Shown: positions 8,462 to 17,646, numbered from the stretch's first letter. The stretch is 42,987 bases of DNA from Oscillospiraceae bacterium (GCA_015067145.1 SVNA01000016.1:527-43513); one strand, 5' to 3'. Numbers and translations: made by a program. Notes: generated from the sequence alone by a model not told the origin.

Positions 8462-10423
8462 TCATTTCTGATGCAGCCAAACCATCATATCATCGCTGCC
8501 TCGGTTTGCCCAGGTGTAGTATGGCAGCATTTTCAGTTTGGCAGTGGTGTATTCAATCTGAGGATTGTATGTATACAGACTGTTTTCTTCAGAACTTTCA
8601 ACTGTAGTATCGATCTTGATAAACGGAACTGTACCGATATCGCAGTTTTCAACAGCAATAACAGCACTTCTGATATCATCATTGGATACACGGTAACGGC
8701 TGAGCGGATGCTCGTTATCAATCTGTTCTGCACAGTATACAAAGGGACCATACTGAACAGCAAGGCGGTTTGCATCGGCAATAACCTTGCTGTTTGCTTT
8801 AACAGCCATAACATGTGTATCAAATGTTATGGCTATTCTGCTGTTGTTCCATTCTTTGCCTATTTCAAAATAGCAGTTGTTTTTGACATTATCAAAAGTT
8901 TCGCCGTCAACCGTGATTTTTACATTGCTGCACCAGTAAGGTATGCGTATTTTTAATATATACGGGCTGTTGCTGGAAACAGTATAATGTATGGAATTGC
9001 TGCCTGGGAAATCTGTGTCCTGAATTATATCTATATCACCATATTTCAGTCTGCTTTTTGCAAACAGGTTGAGATAAACTGTTTTGTTTTCTTCATCAAT
9101 GGTGTAGATATATCTCTGCACCGAGCCTATTGTTCTTGCAAAGTTAGGCGGGCAGCAGGCACAGCTGTACCACTGGGGTCTTACACGTTTTACGTGGCCG
9201 TGGTCAGGGTTTGAATCGTTTATATTGCCGTGAACTTCCAGCGGGTTTACATAGAAAAAGTGTATGCCGTCCAGTGAAGCCCCTGACAGTATGCCGTTAT
9301 ATAATGTACGCTCGATAACATCAATATACTCTGTATCAGGCTGTATTTTAAACATATCGTAGGCAAAATAGGCAAGAGCTATGGATGCACAGGTTTCGCA
9401 GTACATAATATCATTGGGCAGGTCATAATCACCTGTAAAAGCCTCGCCGTCAGTGGTGGAGCCCACACCGCCTGTTATATACATTTTTTTGTGAACAATG
9501 TTATCCCATATTGCCTTGCAGGCAACGTACATTTCACTGTCGCTGTTGTGGTGGACAATTCTTGCCATGGATGCGGCAAGATACAGCATACGCACAGCGT
9601 GCCCCACAGCCTCGGTCATATCTTTAGGCTGTTTGTGTGCCACCAGATAGGTTTCAAGATGTGGCACCTTTATCATTTTTATGGGCAGACCGTCTTTTTC
9701 GTTTCTTGCCATTTCCTCTTTATAAAATTCGGTATTTTTGCCGCGAATATCAAGGAAAAACTCTGCCAGTTTCAATGCCTTTTCATCCTTTGTAAGCTCG
9801 TAGAATTTAATAAGGCCAAGCTCAATTTCCGGGTGTCCGTCAGAGCCGTGAATTTTGTTTTCTTCATATCCGAAAACACTGTCGATATGATTTACAACCT
9901 TTTGTGCAATATTGAGAGCAGCTGTGTTTTGTGTAGTCTCGTAATATGCCACCAAAGCCTCCAGAAGATGCCCCATACAGTACAGCTCGTGACCTGAATA
10001 GAGCATACGGTATTTTAATCTTGGTTCTTTCACCTGGAAATAGGTGTTTATATATCCGTCATCGGTCTGGGCAGCAGAGATAAGATTTACAACTTCATCG
10101 GCAACAGCCTGCAGCTTGCGGTCAGGGTTTACCTGTAAGCTGTATGCCACAGCCTCCAGCCATTTGTAGACATCGCTGTCCTGAAAAATCATACCATAGT
10201 GTCCGCCATCGGATATGCCTGCGGCAACACGGAAGTTTTCCAGTGCGTTGCTTTTGTCTTTTTCAAAATAATCCTTTTTGTTTTCGTTTTCGATATTAAC
10301 ATAAGGAGAATTGTCCAGAACACTGTATTGATAGGGAATGGTTTTTTCTTTAATAGTGTTGATATAAAAGGACCAGAAATCATCTGATATCTGTATCTGT
10401 TTAAGAGGGATTTCTTTAAGCAT
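8462..10423 (-). CDS. Glycoside hydrolase family 127 (beta-L-arabinofuranosidase)
   Basis: A 653-residue protein of the former DUF1680 family. GH127 enzymes such as Bifidobacterium HypBA1 remove terminal beta-L-arabinofuranose, using a zinc-bound cysteine as nucleophile. All key positions are visible: Glu327 (acid/base) in GEAFTGDYDLPN, Glu343 and Cys345 in YCETC, and Cys423-Cys424 in CACCPPNFAR, with Cys423 aligning to the nucleophile. No signal peptide is seen, so it is probably cytoplasmic and acts on imported oligosaccharides. The start ATG is preceded by AGGAGG. No transporter or other arabinan genes lie next to it. Exact linkage specificity cannot be read from sequence. Confidence 0.92.
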   Translation of the reverse strand: MLKEIPLKQIQISDDFWSFYINTIKEKTIPYQYSVLDNSPYVNIENENKKDYFEKDKSNALENFRVAAGISDGGHYGMIFQDSDVYKWLEAVAYSLQVNPDRKLQAVADEVVNLISAAQTDDGYINTYFQVKEPRLKYRMLYSGHELYCMGHLLEALVAYYETTQNTAALNIAQKVVNHIDSVFGYEENKIHGSDGHPEIELGLIKFYELTKDEKALKLAEFFLDIRGKNTEFYKEEMARNEKDGLPIKMIKVPHLETYLVAHKQPKDMTEAVGHAVRMLYLAASMARIVHHNSDSEMYVACKAIWDNIVHKKMYITGGVGSTTDGEAFTGDYDLPNDIMYCETCASIALAYFAYDMFKIQPDTEYIDVIERTLYNGILSGASLDGIHFFYVNPLEVHGNINDSNPDHGHVKRVRPQWYSCACCPPNFARTIGSVQRYIYTIDEENKTVYLNLFAKSRLKYGDIDIIQDTDFPGSNSIHYTVSSNSPYILKIRIPYWCSNVKITVDGETFDNVKNNCYFEIGKEWNNSRIAITFDTHVMAVKANSKVIADANRLAVQYGPFVYCAEQIDNEHPLSRYRVSNDDIRSAVIAVENCDIGTVPFIKIDTTVESSEENSLYTYNPQIEYTTAKLKMLPYYTWANRGSDDMMVWLHQK

Positions 10424-10446
10424 GATTCGTTCCTCCTGAGTAGTAT

Positions 10447-10475
10447 ATATAAATATATTAACACAATTAAATCAA
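10447..10475 (-). promoter_or_regulatory. Putative promoter of the GH127 gene
   Basis: On the minus strand TTGATT (10470-10475) is followed by a 17-base spacer and TTATAT (10447-10452). The region is very AT-rich, so this is a moderate call. Confidence 0.45.
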
Positions 10476-10484
10476 AGTATAAAT

Positions 10485-10519
10485 AAAAAATGCAGTACCG
10501 ATTGCGATACTGCATTTTT
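10485..10519 (-). terminator. Terminator of the threonine-aldolase-like gene
   Basis: An eight-base-pair stem (10490-10497 with 10508-10515), extended by A/T pairs and flanked by A and T runs, lies just beyond the stop of the minus-strand gene. It could work in both directions. Confidence 0.85.
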
Positions 10520-10525
10520 GTTAAA

Positions 10526-11557
10526 TTAGAGAGCTGCGATATCTTTTACAAGCTCATCAACATTTTCCTGTGTTGTTGCCCAGCTTGTGCAGAAGCGAAC
10601 AGCTGTGTGGTCAGGACCTACATCTTCCCAGTAGCTGGATGCATATTTCTCGTTGAGTTTTGCAAGCATCTCGTTTGGAAGGATAGGGAACTGCTGATTT
10701 GTTGGGGAATCATAAAGGAACTTGATGCCTTTTGCTGCAAATGCGTCACGAATCTGCATTGCTTTGTCGATAGCACCTTTGGAGATTTCGTAGTAAAGCC
10801 CGTCTTCAAACAGTGTTTCAAACTGAATGCCGAGAAGTCTGCCTTTTGCAAGCATAGCACCGCGCTGCTTGATGTGATAGCGGAATTCAAAATCGCCGCC
10901 GCCATTTGTGAATACAACAGCTTCGCCAAAGAGAGCACCTACCTTTGTGCCGCCAATGTAGAATACGTCACAGTATTCCGCGAGGTCTTTCATTGTGATT
11001 GTGCTGTCAGGGGCTGCCATGCCGTAACCAAGGCGTGCGCCGTCAAGGAACAATGGCAGATTGTATTTGCGGCAGGTTGCACTGATTTCAGCAAGTTCAT
11101 CTTTTGTGTATGTTGTGCCGTTTTCTGTAGGATGACTGATATAAACTGCACCGGGCTGTGTGATATGTTCACGGTTGCCCTGTGCATAGTGCCAGTCAAC
11201 AGCTTTTGCAATCTGTTCTGCACAGATTTTGCCATCAGGGCTTGGAAGAGTCATAACTTTGTGTCCTGTTGCTTCAATAGCACCTGTTTCGTGTGCTTCA
11301 ACATGGCCTGTGTTTGCACAGAGAACACCCTGATAAGGTTTCAGCAGGGAAGCAAGAACAATGAGGTTTGTCTGAGTGCCGCCAACGATAAAGTGTACGT
11401 TAACATCTTTGCCGCATTCTTTTTTGATAAGTTCTCTTGCACGGTCACAGTGAGGGTCAAGGCCGTAGCCCGGTGTCTGCTCCATATTTGTTTCCATCAT
11501 TCTTTCAAGAATTCTTGGATGTGCACCTTCTGCATAGTCGCATTCAAATCTGATCAT
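10526..11557 (-). CDS. Low-specificity L-threonine aldolase-like PLP enzyme
   Basis: A fold-type I PLP enzyme of the threonine aldolase / beta-eliminating lyase family, which would cleave L-threonine or allo-threonine to glycine and acetaldehyde. The Asp motif FLDGARLGYG and the lysine motif YIGGTKVGALFGEA (Schiff-base Lys) are seen, plus HVEAHETGA near the cofactor. I start it at the ATG giving MIRFECDYAEGAHP, preceded by AGGAG with a six-base spacer. The frame extends 18 codons further upstream, but that part overlaps the promoter. The result is 343 residues, normal for the family. It is a single-gene unit with its own promoter and terminator. Confidence 0.85.
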   Translation of the reverse strand: MIRFECDYAEGAHPRILERMMETNMEQTPGYGLDPHCDRARELIKKECGKDVNVHFIVGGTQTNLIVLASLLKPYQGVLCANTGHVEAHETGAIEATGHKVMTLPSPDGKICAEQIAKAVDWHYAQGNREHITQPGAVYISHPTENGTTYTKDELAEISATCRKYNLPLFLDGARLGYGMAAPDSTITMKDLAEYCDVFYIGGTKVGALFGEAVVFTNGGGDFEFRYHIKQRGAMLAKGRLLGIQFETLFEDGLYYEISKGAIDKAMQIRDAFAAKGIKFLYDSPTNQQFPILPNEMLAKLNEKYASSYWEDVGPDHTAVRFCTSWATTQENVDELVKDIAAL

Positions 11558-11609
11558 AAATTTTCTCCTGTATATATTAATATTATTTAAGTACATTTCG
11601 CACAAATAC

Positions 11610-11618
11610 ATTGTATCA
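11610..11618 (-). promoter_or_regulatory. Extended -10 promoter of the threonine-aldolase-like gene
   Basis: On the minus strand the sequence TGATACAAT is a TGn-extended -10 element about 52 bases before the start codon. No good -35 is seen, which is common for extended -10 promoters. Confidence 0.5.
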
Positions 11619-11724
11619 CATTTATCTGATGATATATATATTAAAAATTGATAAATTTTAATGATGATAATCTATATAAATAACAAAATGCACCAATATT
11701 AAATTCCAAAGCAACATCATTTTG

Positions 11725-11733
11725 TGGTACAAT
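11725..11733 (+). promoter_or_regulatory. Extended -10 promoter of topB
   Basis: TGGTACAAT (TGn plus TACAAT) lies about 38 bases before the topB start, divergent from the promoter of the threonine-aldolase-like gene. The -35 region is poor. The rest of the 214-base intergenic region is AT-rich with nothing else recognisable. Confidence 0.5.
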
Positions 11734-11771
11734 ATTATAAACAAAAGTATATTTAAAACGAGGGTAAAAAG

Positions 11772-14024
11772 GTGAAGCTTATTCTTGCAGAAAAGCCGGA
11801 GCTGGGCAAAGCTATTGCAGCGGCTATATGTGACAAACCTGTCTTCAACAAGGATGGCAGCATATATTGCGGTGAGTACACAGTTATATCTGCATTCGGT
11901 CACCTTTTTAAGCTCAGACAGCCCGAGGATTATGATATAAAGTATAAAAAATGGTCAAAGGACACTCTGCCCATATTCTTCGAAAACTGGCAGATAACAC
12001 CTGACCACAGCAAAATCGGCAGGGTAAATGTTATCGGCAATCTTTTAAAGCAGGCAGAGCTTGTTGTTCACGCAGGGGACCCTGATGACGAGGGTCAGCT
12101 GCTTATAGATGAGATACTGGAATATTTCGGGTACAAAGGAGAGGTGCTGCGTCTTTCCACCAACGACAACAACCCCGAATATATCCGCAGACAGTTTGGC
12201 AGGATGGAAAGCAACGAAAAACATCTGCCAAACGGCTATTCCGCCCGTGCCCGCAGTGTTGCGGATTTTATAGTGGGTATAAACTATTCCCGTTTTTTCA
12301 CCCTTTCCAACCGCACACGTGACCTTATGAACGTAGGCCGTGTGCAAACACCTACACTGGGGCTTGTAGTGGCAAGGGATATGCTTATTGAAAACCACAC
12401 AAAGGTGTGTTACTACGAGCTTTTTGTAGACCTTGACGGAGATTTGCAAGGTGTACGTGCAAAGTTCTATCCAAACCCCGACAGCCCCATACTTGACGAA
12501 AACGGCAAGGTGCTGGATAAATCCATGCTGGAGAGAACTTTTAACTACTTAAAGAAAACTCCGCTTAATGTGAAGATAGAAAAATCCAAAGCCAGGGAAA
12601 AACCGCCGTTGCCTTTCAATCAGGTGGAACTGCAGACCTACTGCGGCAACAGGTTCGGTTATTCCCTTGAAGAAACATCAAAGGCAGCACAGGACCTGCG
12701 AGAAATTTACAAGGCAATAACCTACAACCGTTCCAGCAGCCGATATCTAAACGAGGAGCATTATGAGGACGCTCCACGTGTTGTAAGTGCCGTGTTGGGT
12801 ATAACAGGCTTTGACCTGCCCGAACTGGATTTAGGTATAAAATCCAGCTGTTTCCGCAAGGTTAAAGAGCCGCACCACGCCATTATTCCTACAGGAACAA
12901 AAGTGGATTTAAACAAGTTGACCGAGGTGCAGAGAAATGTTTATCTTGCAATCTGTCAGTACTATCTTGCTCAGTTTCTGCCAGAAGCAGTGGATTTGAA
13001 AACCACCCTTACCGCACAGCTTAAAAACAATAATTCGGTAAAAGCTCAAAGCCTTCTGTGCGAAAGTCAGGGCTTCCGCAAATATTTCAAGGAAAAAAAT
13101 ACCGAACAGTCTGCCCTTGATAAAGTGGCGGCAGGGGAATATATTGTTGATGTAGCGGATGGTGAGATAAAGGAAATTGAAACCAAGCCGCCCAAAAGGT
13201 ACACAGAAATCACTTTGAACAAGGATATGACCTCTGTTGCCAAATATGTAAAAGACCCTGAAATACGGGAATTGCTGCTGCGAAAGGATAAGGACAGCGA
13301 CAAGGACAAAGGTTCAATCGGCACCGAAAGTACCCGTACAGCAATCATCACAAACCTCATAAACCGCGGATATATCGAAAAAAAGGGAAAGAACCTTATA
13401 TCCACGCAAAAGGGCAGGGAACTGTACAACTGCCTCCCGGATGAAATCAAAAAGCCTGATATGACCGCAAAATGGTGGGCTATTCAGGAGAAAATCAAGG
13501 AGAACGAGGCCACCCCGCAGGATTTGTACAATGATGTGCTGGATACGGTGAATAAAATTATCAGTCAGCGGTATTCCTTTGCTATTGGCAAGGGTAAATT
13601 TGACAATCCGTTGCCATATGCTGATGCAATAGTGGGTATATGTCCGCGATGTGGCGGTGAAGTTGTAGAAAGGGAAAAAAGCTTTGGCTGTGTAAACTGG
13701 CCTCAGCCTCACAACTGTAAATTTACAATATGGAAAGAGCCGCTGCAGCTTAAAAATTACGGTATTGCAATAGATACGCAGGCGGCAAAGGAACTGCTTG
13801 CACAAAAGATTGTACAGATAACTGCCGCTGATGGAAAAATGATGTATATAAAGCTGGATGACAGTAACAAAAGCGAATATGGTCCCCGCTTTATATTTGA
13901 AACAGCGGAAAATTTTGCACTGCAAAGTGAAAATTTCACAAAAATTTCCGCAAAGAAAAAGAGCGGAAAAAAGAAAGAAAATAAGGAAGAAGTTCCTGAA
14001 GATAACGGACAGATATGTCTGTAA
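11772..14024 (+). CDS. topB: DNA topoisomerase III (type IA)
   Basis: A type IA topoisomerase that passes single strands and decatenates DNA. The TOPRIM domain shows LAEKPELGKA at the N-terminus and HAGDPDDEGQ. The catalytic tyrosine is Tyr318 in TYNRSSSRYL, matching the TopB/TraE-type YxRSxxxYL rather than the TopA YxRTDS. A single C4 zinc finger lies near residue 620 (CPRCGG...CVNWPQPHNC), and the tail is lysine-rich. The 750 residues fit topoisomerase III. The start is GTG behind a GAGGG site. malQ follows 25 bases later and may be co-transcribed. TopB can be chromosomal or element-borne, and nothing element-like is nearby. Confidence 0.92.
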   Translation: MKLILAEKPELGKAIAAAICDKPVFNKDGSIYCGEYTVISAFGHLFKLRQPEDYDIKYKKWSKDTLPIFFENWQITPDHSKIGRVNVIGNLLKQAELVVHAGDPDDEGQLLIDEILEYFGYKGEVLRLSTNDNNPEYIRRQFGRMESNEKHLPNGYSARARSVADFIVGINYSRFFTLSNRTRDLMNVGRVQTPTLGLVVARDMLIENHTKVCYYELFVDLDGDLQGVRAKFYPNPDSPILDENGKVLDKSMLERTFNYLKKTPLNVKIEKSKAREKPPLPFNQVELQTYCGNRFGYSLEETSKAAQDLREIYKAITYNRSSSRYLNEEHYEDAPRVVSAVLGITGFDLPELDLGIKSSCFRKVKEPHHAIIPTGTKVDLNKLTEVQRNVYLAICQYYLAQFLPEAVDLKTTLTAQLKNNNSVKAQSLLCESQGFRKYFKEKNTEQSALDKVAAGEYIVDVADGEIKEIETKPPKRYTEITLNKDMTSVAKYVKDPEIRELLLRKDKDSDKDKGSIGTESTRTAIITNLINRGYIEKKGKNLISTQKGRELYNCLPDEIKKPDMTAKWWAIQEKIKENEATPQDLYNDVLDTVNKIISQRYSFAIGKGKFDNPLPYADAIVGICPRCGGEVVEREKSFGCVNWPQPHNCKFTIWKEPLQLKNYGIAIDTQAAKELLAQKIVQITAADGKMMYIKLDDSNKSEYGPRFIFETAENFALQSENFTKISAKKKSGKKKENKEEVPEDNGQICL

Positions 14025-14049
14025 AAAATAACCACAAAGGAGAAACACT

Positions 14050-15537
14050 ATGGTTTTTGAAAAAAGAAAAGTAGGCGTTCTGCTGCCTGTATTCAGTCTG
14101 CCGTCAAAATACGGCATCGGTACATTCGGCAAGGAAGCATACAACTTTGTTGATAAATTAAAGGCTGGTAAACACAGCTACTGGCAGGTGCTTCCGCACG
14201 GCCCTACAGGCTTTGGCGACAGCCCTTATATGGCGTACTCCACCTTTGCCGGCAACGCATATTTTATTGATCTTGATATGCTTGTGGAGGACGGTTACCT
14301 CACAGAAGAAGACTGCAATTCAGTTTTCTGGGGGGCAGACCCAAGCCATGTTGACTACGATGCCATCTCCAAAGGCAGAAAAACCTTGCTGAAACTGGCA
14401 TACAAAAACGGAAAAGATGTATTTAAAACAAAGGCTTATAAAACCTTTGAAGAAAAAAATGCACATTGGCTGGGCGATTATGCTATGTATATGGCACTCC
14501 GTGATGAAAACAACGGACCATGGACACAGTGGAAAAAGGAAGAGATGCTGAGAGAAGAAGCTGCAATGGAAGCGGCAAGAGAACGCCTTGGCGAAGAAAT
14601 CGGTTATTACTGCTTTGTTCAGTTCCTGTTCTTCAAACAGTGGGCAGCACTTAAAAAATATGCAAACAAAAACGGAGTTCAGCTTATCGGTGATATACCA
14701 ATCTATCTTGGTCTTGACAGTGCAGATGTATGGGCAAACAAACATCTTTTTGACCTTAAAAAAGACGGTCAGCCAAAAGAAGTTGCAGGCTGTCCTCCTG
14801 ATGCATTCTCCAAGACAGGTCAGCTCTGGGGCAACCCTCTTTATCTGTGGAAAGCACACAAGGAAGAAGGTTTCAGCTGGTGGATTAGCCGTGTCAAAGC
14901 ACTTTTCCAGATGTACGATATTGTGCGTATCGACCACTTCCGCGGTTTTGAAAAATTCTATTCCATTCCTGCAAAGGACAAAACAGCAGAAAACGGCAAA
15001 TGGAAAAAAGGGCCTGGCATTGATCTGTTCAATGCTATCAAGGCAGAACTTGGCGATGTAAAAATTATCGCGGAAGACCTTGGATATATTACACCTGGTG
15101 TACGCAAGCTTCTTGACGAAACAGGCTACCCGGGTATGAAGATTATGCAGTTTGCATTTACAAAAGGTGTGGAAAGTGATTATCTCTTACATAACCACAT
15201 CAAAAACTGTGTGGTTTACACAGGCACACACGACAACCAGACAGCAAAAGGCTGGTACGAATCACTCAGCTGGGAAGAACAGAACTACTCCGGTCAGTAT
15301 ATGATGTTCTACACAGAAAAATGGGAGAAAAACCGCTTTATCCGCCACACACTTTCTTCTCCCGCAAACCTTGCAATCGTTTCCCTGCAGGACTATCTGG
15401 AACTTGGTGACGAAGCACGCATCAACACCCCTGGCACAGCGGTGGACAACTGGCAGTGGAGACTTAAACCTGAACAGTTTGACGACGAAATCTGCCGATA
15501 CATGGCTTATGTAGCTGAACTTTATTACAGAGTTTAA
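14050..15537 (+). CDS. malQ: 4-alpha-glucanotransferase (amylomaltase, GH77)
   Basis: This enzyme transfers alpha-1,4-glucan segments between maltooligosaccharides in glycogen or maltose metabolism. The GH77 landmarks are all seen: SPYMAYSTFAGNAYFIDL near the N-terminus, the nucleophile Asp in VRIDHFRGFEKFY, the acid/base Glu in IIAEDLGYITPGV and the stabilising Asp in YTGTHDNQT. The length of 495 residues is standard. The ATG follows AAAGGAG. A clear terminator lies directly downstream. No other maltose or glycogen genes adjoin it. Confidence 0.96.
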   Translation: MVFEKRKVGVLLPVFSLPSKYGIGTFGKEAYNFVDKLKAGKHSYWQVLPHGPTGFGDSPYMAYSTFAGNAYFIDLDMLVEDGYLTEEDCNSVFWGADPSHVDYDAISKGRKTLLKLAYKNGKDVFKTKAYKTFEEKNAHWLGDYAMYMALRDENNGPWTQWKKEEMLREEAAMEAARERLGEEIGYYCFVQFLFFKQWAALKKYANKNGVQLIGDIPIYLGLDSADVWANKHLFDLKKDGQPKEVAGCPPDAFSKTGQLWGNPLYLWKAHKEEGFSWWISRVKALFQMYDIVRIDHFRGFEKFYSIPAKDKTAENGKWKKGPGIDLFNAIKAELGDVKIIAEDLGYITPGVRKLLDETGYPGMKIMQFAFTKGVESDYLLHNHIKNCVVYTGTHDNQTAKGWYESLSWEEQNYSGQYMMFYTEKWEKNRFIRHTLSSPANLAIVSLQDYLELGDEARINTPGTAVDNWQWRLKPEQFDDEICRYMAYVAELYYRV

Positions 15538-15547
15538 TATTAACAAA

Positions 15548-15582
15548 AGAGATGATCTGTTTTGCAGATTATCTCTTTTTTC
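15548..15582 (+). terminator. Rho-independent terminator after malQ
   Basis: A 12-base-pair stem (15548-15559 with 15565-15576, one G-T pair), a five-base loop and a T-run. Confidence 0.92.
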
Positions 15583-15583
15583 T

Positions 15584-15612
15584 TTGCAGTACAGTTGCTG
15601 ATATAGTATAAT
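15584..15612 (+). promoter_or_regulatory. Promoter of the DUF1835/DUF3658 gene
   Basis: TTGCAG (15584-15589), a 17-base spacer and a perfect TATAAT (15607-15612), placed right after the malQ terminator and about 40 bases before the next start codon. Confidence 0.75.
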
Positions 15613-15652
15613 ATTGTCATAAAACATCCTTTACAGAACAAGGAGAAAAACT

Positions 15653-16465
15653 ATGGTAGAAATTTTATTCAGCGAAAGCGGTGCAGCAAGTTTCAAAGAA
15701 GCGGAAATAAACGGTAATTTTGATGATATATTCTGTTTCGCACTTGCCTGGGATATAGGAGATATAACCGAAGACGGTGTGGGAGAAAAACGCCTTGCCG
15801 TTCTTGATGCACTGTACAGTGTATATGATGAAGACACACAAAAAGGAGCAAAGATACAGTACGACAAGGCAAAAGAAGATTTTGCGGTTGTTATGGAGCG
15901 GATAAAAAACGGGGAAGACGTGCGTATCTGGTACAGCGACAATCCTTCTGAACGTTGTGGCATGCTGTGGTTTGCTGCCCAGCTTCGCACCGTAAGTGAC
16001 AAAGCTGGCAGGGTTTACACTGTAAAGCTGCCAAAGTATATGTACAGTGAAATTACAAATACAATTACCGAATTTAACAGCTGGGGCGAAGTTGCTCCAC
16101 ACGAGTGGCATAAATATCTTGAGTTCACCCAGGACAAAACCAAAGAGTACTGGGGCTATGCACAGCAGTGGTGGAATTTAAAACGGGAAAACTCCTCTCT
16201 CCGTGCAGTGCTCAACGGCAGAGTTCGCAGTGTGTCAGAGGATATATACGATAAATATATATGGGACGAAATTGATCTTGAAGACGATGAATTTATTGAG
16301 GCGGCAGTTATCGGCAATGTGCTTGGCAGATACCAGCTTGGCATCGGCGATGCATTTATAGCGTTGCGTATGGAAAAGCTTATCGAAAGCGAAATTCTCA
16401 CGGTGGTGCCAAAAACCAGCCGCGGCCCTGCGGTATATCACCGCAAACTGAGAAAAAACTATTAA
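15653..16465 (+). CDS. DUF1835 and DUF3658 domain protein
   Basis: A 270-residue soluble protein. The N-terminal part (MVEILFSESGAASFKEA then WDIGDI) fits DUF1835. The C-terminal half (LKRENSSLRAVLNGRV, YDKYIWDEI, AAVIGNVLGRYQLGIGDAFIALRMEKLIESE) fits DUF3658, a pairing common in Firmicutes. No enzyme activity is established that I know of; the family is sometimes seen near stress or spore genes. The ATG follows AAGGAG. The next gene, a membrane protein, begins 27 bases after the stop, so they likely share the promoter. Confidence 0.78.
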   Translation: MVEILFSESGAASFKEAEINGNFDDIFCFALAWDIGDITEDGVGEKRLAVLDALYSVYDEDTQKGAKIQYDKAKEDFAVVMERIKNGEDVRIWYSDNPSERCGMLWFAAQLRTVSDKAGRVYTVKLPKYMYSEITNTITEFNSWGEVAPHEWHKYLEFTQDKTKEYWGYAQQWWNLKRENSSLRAVLNGRVRSVSEDIYDKYIWDEIDLEDDEFIEAAVIGNVLGRYQLGIGDAFIALRMEKLIESEILTVVPKTSRGPAVYHRKLRKNY

Positions 16466-16492
16466 TACAGCAGACAAAAAGGGACGGAATAT

Positions 16493-17008
16493 ATGAAATA
16501 CAATATGATAACAGTTATCAATGCTATAATTGTGGCACTTATGCTTATTCCTTCTGTTGCAGTTGCGGTTAAATTCAAAAAGTTCAGAAACAGATGCACC
16601 AACACAGCTATGAATATCTGCCAGCAGATGGGAAGATACGGTGCAATCCTGTTTATGATACTGCCTTTCGGTGTTGGAGAATTCGGTTTCGGACATGTAA
16701 ATGAATTTCTCATCTATCTTTTTGCCAATATAATTCTGCTGGCAGTTTATATAGTCAGCTGGCTTTCCTTTATGAAAAAGCAGACCTATATAAAAGCCAT
16801 GATAATGGCGGCTGTGCCTGCGGTTATCTTTCTTGTGTGCGGTGTAACCCTCAGACATTTTATCCTTGTTTTCTGTGCGGTGATATTCTTTATCGGTCAT
16901 ATCTATGTGACAACATCCAACTACAGAGCAGATAAAAAGGATAAAAAAGAAGCAGAAGCAGCGGCAGAAGAAAAAACAGCGGAAACTGTTACAGAAGAAA
17001 AAGAATAG
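16493..17008 (+). CDS. Unknown integral membrane protein with charged tail
   Basis: A 171-residue protein that I do not recognise. It has about five hydrophobic stretches (roughly residues 5-25, 48-63, 70-90, 98-117 and 120-138) followed by a Lys/Glu/Ala-rich soluble tail (about 143-171) that may form a helix. The start is ATG behind GGGACGG, a modest site. It follows the DUF1835/DUF3658 gene closely and precedes a strong terminator, so it is probably the second gene of a two-gene unit. The function is unknown. Confidence 0.65.
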   Translation: MKYNMITVINAIIVALMLIPSVAVAVKFKKFRNRCTNTAMNICQQMGRYGAILFMILPFGVGEFGFGHVNEFLIYLFANIILLAVYIVSWLSFMKKQTYIKAMIMAAVPAVIFLVCGVTLRHFILVFCAVIFFIGHIYVTTSNYRADKKDKKEAEAAAEEKTAETVTEEKE

Positions 17009-17021
17009 CAGAAATATATAA

Positions 17022-17058
17022 AAACAGCACTTACCAATCGGTAAGTGCTGTTTTTTTG
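17022..17058. terminator. Bidirectional terminator between membrane protein and DNA glycosylase genes
   Basis: A perfect 14-base-pair stem (17022-17035 with 17040-17053), AATC loop and T-run. On the other strand it ends in TTTTTATAT, so it can also serve the converging minus-strand gene. Confidence 0.93.
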
Positions 17059-17093
17059 GTTCTACATCCTTGACAGTTAAATTGCAAGATAAA

Positions 17094-17603
17094 CTATTCA
17101 TCCATAACAAACCGCCACAGTCTGTTCTGGTCCTCTTCACTGGCATAGCCGATACCTATACGCTTGCTTGATGAAAAAGAATATTCTTTTTCATCATCCT
17201 CAACCCATATTTTATCCTTTGTCAACAGGCTTTTTCCATACAGCGTTTTATCAATCTGCATAGCTTTGGTGGCTCTGCCCGGGCCGCTTGCACCTTTTAC
17301 CCCGCGGATAAGCACACCTTCGGCTTCGCCTTTATCGCCTGTTATAAAATTCAGCATATAGTGTATGCCATAGCACAGATAAACATAGCACACCCCGCCC
17401 TTTTCCCACATTACACTGGTGCGTGGTGTTTTTCCTTTATGTGCATGACAGGCAGTATCACAGCTGCCTATATAGCACTCTGTTTCAGTAATCTGAAATT
17501 TATAAATCTCTTCGTCAATTCTGCGGCATATCCATTTGCCTATAAGATGCTGTGCGGCGGCATATGCACCCTGAGAGAAAAAATCCTGTTTTAACTGCTT
17601 CAT
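17094..17603 (-). CDS. 3-methyladenine DNA glycosylase (AAG family)
   Basis: A base-excision repair enzyme that removes alkylated purines such as 3-methyladenine. The AAG family core is visible: ITETECYIGSCDTACHA with the catalytic Glu of the ETE motif, GKTPRTSVMW, and YVYLCYGIHYMLNFI. Near the end GVKGASGPGRATKAM matches the usual GPGRLTKAL region. The protein has 169 residues, slightly short for the family (about 190-200). I start at the ATG behind GGGAG at seven bases; a TTG two codons earlier sits too close to that site. A TGATAAAAT extended -10 lies upstream at 17638-17646 on the minus strand. Confidence 0.88.
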   Translation of the reverse strand: MKQLKQDFFSQGAYAAAQHLIGKWICRRIDEEIYKFQITETECYIGSCDTACHAHKGKTPRTSVMWEKGGVCYVYLCYGIHYMLNFITGDKGEAEGVLIRGVKGASGPGRATKAMQIDKTLYGKSLLTKDKIWVEDDEKEYSFSSSKRIGIGYASEEDQNRLWRFVMDE

Positions 17604-17637
17604 CCACAAACTCCCACAAAATGATTTATTTTAATAT

Positions 17638-17646
17638 ATTTTATCA
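17638..17646 (-). promoter_or_regulatory. Extended -10 promoter of the DNA glycosylase gene
   Basis: TGATAAAAT on the minus strand, about 35 bases before the start codon. It lacks a convincing -35. Confidence 0.45.

Noticed and set aside
10490-11590. A 366-codon open frame on the plus strand
   Set aside because: It shadows the minus-strand threonine-aldolase-like gene, which has clear PLP motifs and its own promoter, ribosome binding site and terminator.
11772-14024. topB as a sign of an integrative element
   Set aside because: Element-borne topoisomerase III exists, but no relaxase, integrase, type IV secretion gene or attachment repeat is near; its neighbours are metabolic genes.
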